From Evernia prunastri (lineage: Eukaryota; Ascomycota; Lecanoromycetes; Lecanorales; Parmeliaceae): a stretch of DNA of 64,000 nucleotides. The number at the start of each line of letters is the position of its first letter. Position 1 is the first letter of the stretch. The translations under genes and the position numbers were made by a program. Under the pieces are notes generated by a model. That model searched no databases. It was not told the DNA's origin and was given only the letters and a program-made list of their open reading frames with translations. Location of the stretch: the NCBI GenBank assembly GCA_003184365.1, contig NKYR01000009.1:434001-498000 (forward strand), in the 5' to 3' direction. Shown here piece by piece: positions 60,101-64,000 of the stretch.

Positions 60101-63100
60101 CCAAGGTCTGGAGAGAGATGCGGTCCGTAATGTCACTGTAGCGACTAGTCAGCACTTACGCTTTGCACATGGACAGGGTGACATGCTTAGCCATGACTTC
60201 AATCTTGACACCTTGAGCTGCATAGGCAGAAAGCCAATCTGGGTCGACCCGGGGATTTCTGCTGGTCAGTACAATGTATCTGGCTCCTTGGCCAACCATC
60301 CATTCAGCCACAGACAGTCCTAACCCACCTGTACCAGCTAAACCGGCTAAAAAAAAGGTACGGTCATTCCGAAGCAGAGGAACAGAATCTGATGGCTTCA
60401 CGGGCACTGATAGTATATCTGTGGCGGTCCAGTCTACGATGGTCGACCAAGTGTGCGAAGTCTTGATATAATCTGCTGCAGACACGATAACTGGACATGC
60501 CGGCAATTTCGTTCCAGAGTCCAGCATAACAGATATCGACTCAAGTGCGTCTTTCAGCACTTTGATAGCTCCTTTACTGGCCGAGGCCGTGTGAGAATCA
60601 TCTGGTTGGAAGGCATATGCATTAACCACTTTCAATGACCTTGGGTAACACTTTCTGATGCGCTCGATCAGGTTATGACTCCCTGGCTTGTTGCTGGAAA
60701 AGTCAATGAGCTCTGAAATATTCGAAGGCAAGCACTGCTTGATGATCCGTTTGTTTGCTAAAGGGTTAATCGAGACGAAATCAGAGTCGCCCTCGACCGC
60801 AGAACTTGTAATGCAGGTGACGTCGGGCATCTTCTGTACGGCTTGTTGCTTGAAAAATCTCACCAAGCCGAGCTCCGGCTCAATCAGGAACAGCCTGGTC
60901 TTGGATGCAGCCTCGCTGCAAATAAAAGAGGACAATATGTGAGCTGAGATGGCGTTCAAGAAGTCGGCAGATGATGTGTCAATTGGAACCTGGTACGGAC
61001 AGACGCACTGTTTCGGGACTCCGACAATGGACGCCATGTGGCTCGATAGTGCCACCACTGGTATGTTCGCTTCCAAGTCGATGCCAATGCATGCATACAA
61101 TGCTGTTGCTGAAGAGATGGGGAGAGCTGAAGCTGCAGTGTAGAGGACTCGTATTCTGACCACTTCTTTATCGATGGTGACATCGGTGGTGGACAAATGA
61201 TGTTTGCAGAGACTGTAAGATGACGTCTCATCTTGTTGAATCGTGACTGTTTCCTCTGAAGGGTTGATTGGAGCCAAAATGTCGCGGCGCGATGAGTTGT
61301 AGCCGTCGTTCCAGGGACGATTAGCTTTGATTCTTGGGATCAACATATTCCCATTTACATCAACCGCAACTTCCGATTCCCGACTCCACAATACATCTTG
61401 CGCTCCGTCCTCCATTTTTTTTAAAATGTGAAGTCGCAATAGCTCTTCAACGAGCATCTGGGCGCTAGGCTTTGCGTTAACATCGAAATCGATGAATTGC
61501 AATCGAGTGTGCGGCAATTCCATCATGATGGCTCGACCAAAGCCCACAGACATATTCGCGTACGGTTTACTGTGTCTGCACCCTTGCGTCACCCAGAGCA
61601 CATTCTGGCCGCGCAAGAAAAGCGTCTTGAGCCCTTCAAACGAGCCCGCCGACATATCTTGGAAAACTGGCTGCTCCAGTTCAATTAAGCAGAGCACCGT
61701 AAGCTTGGGTGGGAAGTTGCTCATGCTGCTGATTTCTTCTAACGTCTGCACTGTTTTAACAGAAGAGCAATGGTCCTTCAGCAAGTGAGTCACGCTTTGC
61801 GCGAGTCGATGGGGCCTGAGCGTGGTGCCTCTTACGATTAGGAAGTCTCTGATCTCTGAAAGGGGAGATGGCTCAGAAGTAGGCTCGATCAACAAGCTGA
61901 TGCGTTCGTCCACGGCTCGAGACACGATGACGCCGAACGGATGCGGCAGGGTCTCCATTTCGGGGGGAATTGTTTCTATTCCAGAGAAGCCCGACTGTAA
62001 TAGATGTGCATTCCACTGTGCAGAGGACACACAAGGCGACCATGGACGACCAGAGTCAGCGCCGAGCCACCAGCCTGATAAGCCGCCCATCGTGAAGGAC
62101 ATGCGCATGGTGTCATTTGAAGTAACTTCGAGCACGACCAAATACCCACCTGGTTTCAGAAGTTTCCGCACGTTTTCCAGTGTGAGTTGCAAGTCCTTGG
62201 TGGCATGCAGAACGAGCGACGCAATCACCAGATCATACGAATGTTCCTCGAATCCCTGGCCAGCAATGTCCTTCTCAGCATCGAGGACCTGAAACACCAT
62301 CCGCCCTGTATATTCGGAAAAGACGCCTTGCGCTGTCTCGAAGAATCCCGGTGAGATATCAGTGAACATGTAATGATCGAACGCCTCGCTGATTTTGCGC
62401 AAAATGCTTTTCGTCGCTCCACCTGTCCCAGCGCCGATCTCGAGGATCCTCATGTGTGGATAACGGTGCGTAATCTGCGCGACGATATCCGTTAAGAATG
62501 CCGTGTACGGTTGTAGACCCAGCGATTCGACATAGTACTGATTCAACATGCCGTCCTTCAGCATATGTTCTAGGATGACCGTCTCACCTCTAACGGCTGC
62601 GGCTAGGTTCTCTCCCACACTGCGCATGAGGCGGACCTCAATCTTGTCAGCATGTGCTTCCATGAGCTGATTCAGATCCTCATGGGTGTCGGCAGTCCAC
62701 TCTTTCTTGCCGTATGGCTGCTTGCCACTGTCCACCTGGTCCATGATGTGGCTCGCGTAGGCAAGCAGCTTCTGGTTGTGCCACTCTGTCTTCTTGGCTT
62801 CTTCCGGAGTGATTTCAAGCGTGAGCCGCCGGAGGTAGAAATACGAGATGCGCTCGAGCACCCATCCCAGCTCGATATCAGCTGCTGATGCTCTACTGCC
62901 ACGGACCGCGAGCGTACCGTCTGGCGAAGCCACGCCAAAGGCATTCTCGAAGAAAATTTGCACATCCTGTGCTGCGGAGGACGCTGCAAAGGGGACGATG
63001 TTGATCCCGTCTGCTTGGATTATGCTCTGACTCCCATCCGCGCTGTAAATACCGACGTCACCGCAAATAGCCATGTGTTCGGTGACGTTGCCCTCACTTG

Positions 63101-64000
63101 TTACTGTCGAATCGAAGGCTAATTGAGTATCTGCACTGGAACGACATGCGACTGGATTGACCCGTAAGTAGTTGATGGAGGTGGGCACATGCAGTGACCA
63201 CAAACGCCCATCACCTGGCCAAGAATATGCCAAGAAGATGGTTTGGAACGCTGCGTCGAGGAATCCTGGATGAACTAGCAGTTTCTGTTCTGACAGATGC
63301 ATATTGGCCGTGGATAACTTACACACTAGACCGCTACCGTGTCCCAATTTTCTCGTCATGGACCGAAGTGCCCGGAAGGAACCTGAATAATGGTACCCAA
63401 GCTTCCTCAATTCCGAGTAGAAGTCGTCTTCGTCGACGTCCACCATGTTCGGTAAGGCGGTCTCTCGAGAAGGCAAGGGAGAAGAGGACGGTGCATGAAC
63501 GTCCGCAAGCAATAGCTTGATCCGCCCGCTCGCAATCAAGGTTGCAGTATCAGCATCTCTGAAGGTGGAGTGAAAACGGAAGCTAGCAATAACAGTCCCC
63601 TCATTTTGTTCCCCAGCGTCCTGCTCGATGTGCAGATAAAACATTGTTTCTATGCTACTATTCTCGTCCTCGAATACAACAGCTTTCTTGATGGACAGAT
63701 TTTCAAGCTCGATAAGCTGGACAGATCGCTGATTGGCAAGATGCACACCTGCTTCGAGGGCAAGGGCCACGTATCCCGCGGCGGGGAAGACGATCTGCCC
63801 CTGAAGCTGATGACCCGTCAACCATGGCAGGTTGGAGAGACGCAGAATGTTCTGCCAGACGATGTCCAATTCCGTCGAGTCAGGGCTCAGCGTACCTAAT
63901 AGGGGGTGGCCTGGCTGTTGCCTCGTACGTAGTGCCCTGGACCGACGTGACTCATGCCAGAAAATGCGGTCGTGGTCCCACTGGTACGTGGGCAAGTTTT
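54189..64000 (-). CDS. Hybrid polyketide synthase-nonribosomal peptide synthetase (partial)
   Basis: The gene enters at the right edge, so KS and AT lie outside. Exons are >64000-60160, 60135-59429, 59281-57450, 57263-56752 and 56651-54189. Domains in order: DH (HQLQGQIVFP, and the catalytic Asp in HPGFLDAAF); C-methyltransferase (ILEIGAGTGGATKS near 62440); a degenerate ER-like region; KR (LAGTGGLGLSVAEW near 60350 and the active-site SNYAAANMY near 59870); ACP (DLGIDSLVAVEIRSW, Ser near 59178); condensation (YHHINMDGTS near 58390); adenylation (VLYTSGSTGVPK|G near 56752, NVYGPAE); thiolation (FFLVGGNSLL near 55390); and a terminal reductase-like domain (TGATGFLGRELL and YVISK). This is the order of fungal PKS-NRPS enzymes that join a methylated polyketide to one amino acid and release it by R-domain reduction or Dieckmann cyclisation. 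A one-base frame change sits in the condensation domain (58487-58490). ER activity is probably supplied in trans. Confidence 0.93.
58487..58490 (-). other. Frame slip in the condensation domain
   Basis: Before this A4 run (minus strand) the frame reads LETLNLSSQEDIQQQFQG; after it, conserved condensation-domain text (KHIYDLSKGETMRI then YHHINMDG) is in a different frame. No GT-AG intron of suitable phase bridges the switch. The change is one base within a homopolymer, so a sequencing or assembly error is as likely as a real null allele. Confidence 0.75.
60136..60159 (-). other. Candidate 24-nt intron in the KR region
   Basis: On the minus strand a GTAAGT donor, a GCTGACT branch-like sequence and a CTACAG acceptor lie within 24 bases that include an in-frame TAA. 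Removing exactly this segment restores KR-domain reading (into DITDRISLQTLV). Alternative donors give 35- or 39-nt introns. All are below the usual minimum for fungi. Confidence 0.5.

Noticed and set aside
1..64000. CRISPR arrays, bacterial operons, rRNA
   Set aside because: The sequence is clearly eukaryotic; no spaced identical repeats or rRNA-like conserved blocks were seen.

Overview
The window is nuclear DNA of a filamentous ascomycete (Pezizomycotina). Genes carry many short introns (about 46-150 nt) with GTRNGT donors, CTRAC/CTAAC-like branch points and YAG acceptors. The gene content also fits: an RNAi-type RNA-dependent RNA polymerase, a HET-domain protein, a NACHT/ankyrin NLR-like protein, a DUF1688 uracil-catabolism protein, a fungal class I terpene cyclase and a hybrid PKS-NRPS. 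I cannot name the species from sequence alone. Exon boundaries below were derived by hand from splice signals, reading phase and protein-family continuity.

Layout. 0.9-2.2 kb: SGT1 co-chaperone (+). 3.1-7.9 kb: nine-exon RNA-dependent RNA polymerase (+), followed by a purine/G-rich tract. 8.6-9.9 kb: nitronate monooxygenase (-). 10.4-11.2 kb: small Ser/Thr- and Cys-containing protein with an internal tandem duplication (-). 11.7-16.1 kb: Crb2/Rad9-type DNA-damage checkpoint mediator (-). 17.9-19.7 kb: nine-exon sesquiterpene-cyclase-like gene (+). 20.8-21.3 kb: small unknown gene (-). 21.9-25.3 kb: NACHT-zinc finger-ankyrin NLR-like gene carrying a nonsense codon and a frameshift (-). 27.5-28.6 kb: Gtr1/RagA GTPase (-). 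30.1-32.3 kb: HET-domain protein (+). 34.6-36.3 kb: Urc4/Urg3 (-). 37.5-38.3 kb: secreted protein (-). 40.5-41.1 kb: weak unknown gene (+). 42.3-45.2 kb: Swa2/auxilin-like J-protein (+). 46.7-48.1 kb: MBOAT/wax-synthase-like acyltransferase (-). 48.8-50.3 kb: complete Tc1/mariner element with 32-bp inverted repeats and TA target duplications. 50.3-51.3 kb: damaged membrane-protein gene abutting that element (-). 54.2-64.0 kb: C-terminal two thirds or so of a PKS-NRPS running off the right edge (-).

How the parts relate. The left and middle portions mix housekeeping genes (SGT1, Crb2, Gtr1, Swa2) with accessory genes. The NLR-like and HET genes, about 5 kb apart, are the two classic fungal allorecognition protein types. 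The right 17 kb looks like the edge of a secondary-metabolite cluster: a megasynthase (DH-MT-KR-ACP-C-A-T-R visible), a membrane acyltransferase that could be a tailoring enzyme, and a transposon with a damaged gene between them. Several genes carry disabling lesions (NLR, transposase, membrane gene, and a one-base frame slip in the PKS-NRPS condensation domain). These may be true decay, allele-specific loss or assembly error.

I see no CRISPR array, rRNA or convincing tRNA. The strongest candidates for follow-up are the damaged PKS-NRPS with a candidate 24-nt intron, the NLR with a broken zinc-finger module, the small repeat-bearing protein, and the transposon beside a broken gene.
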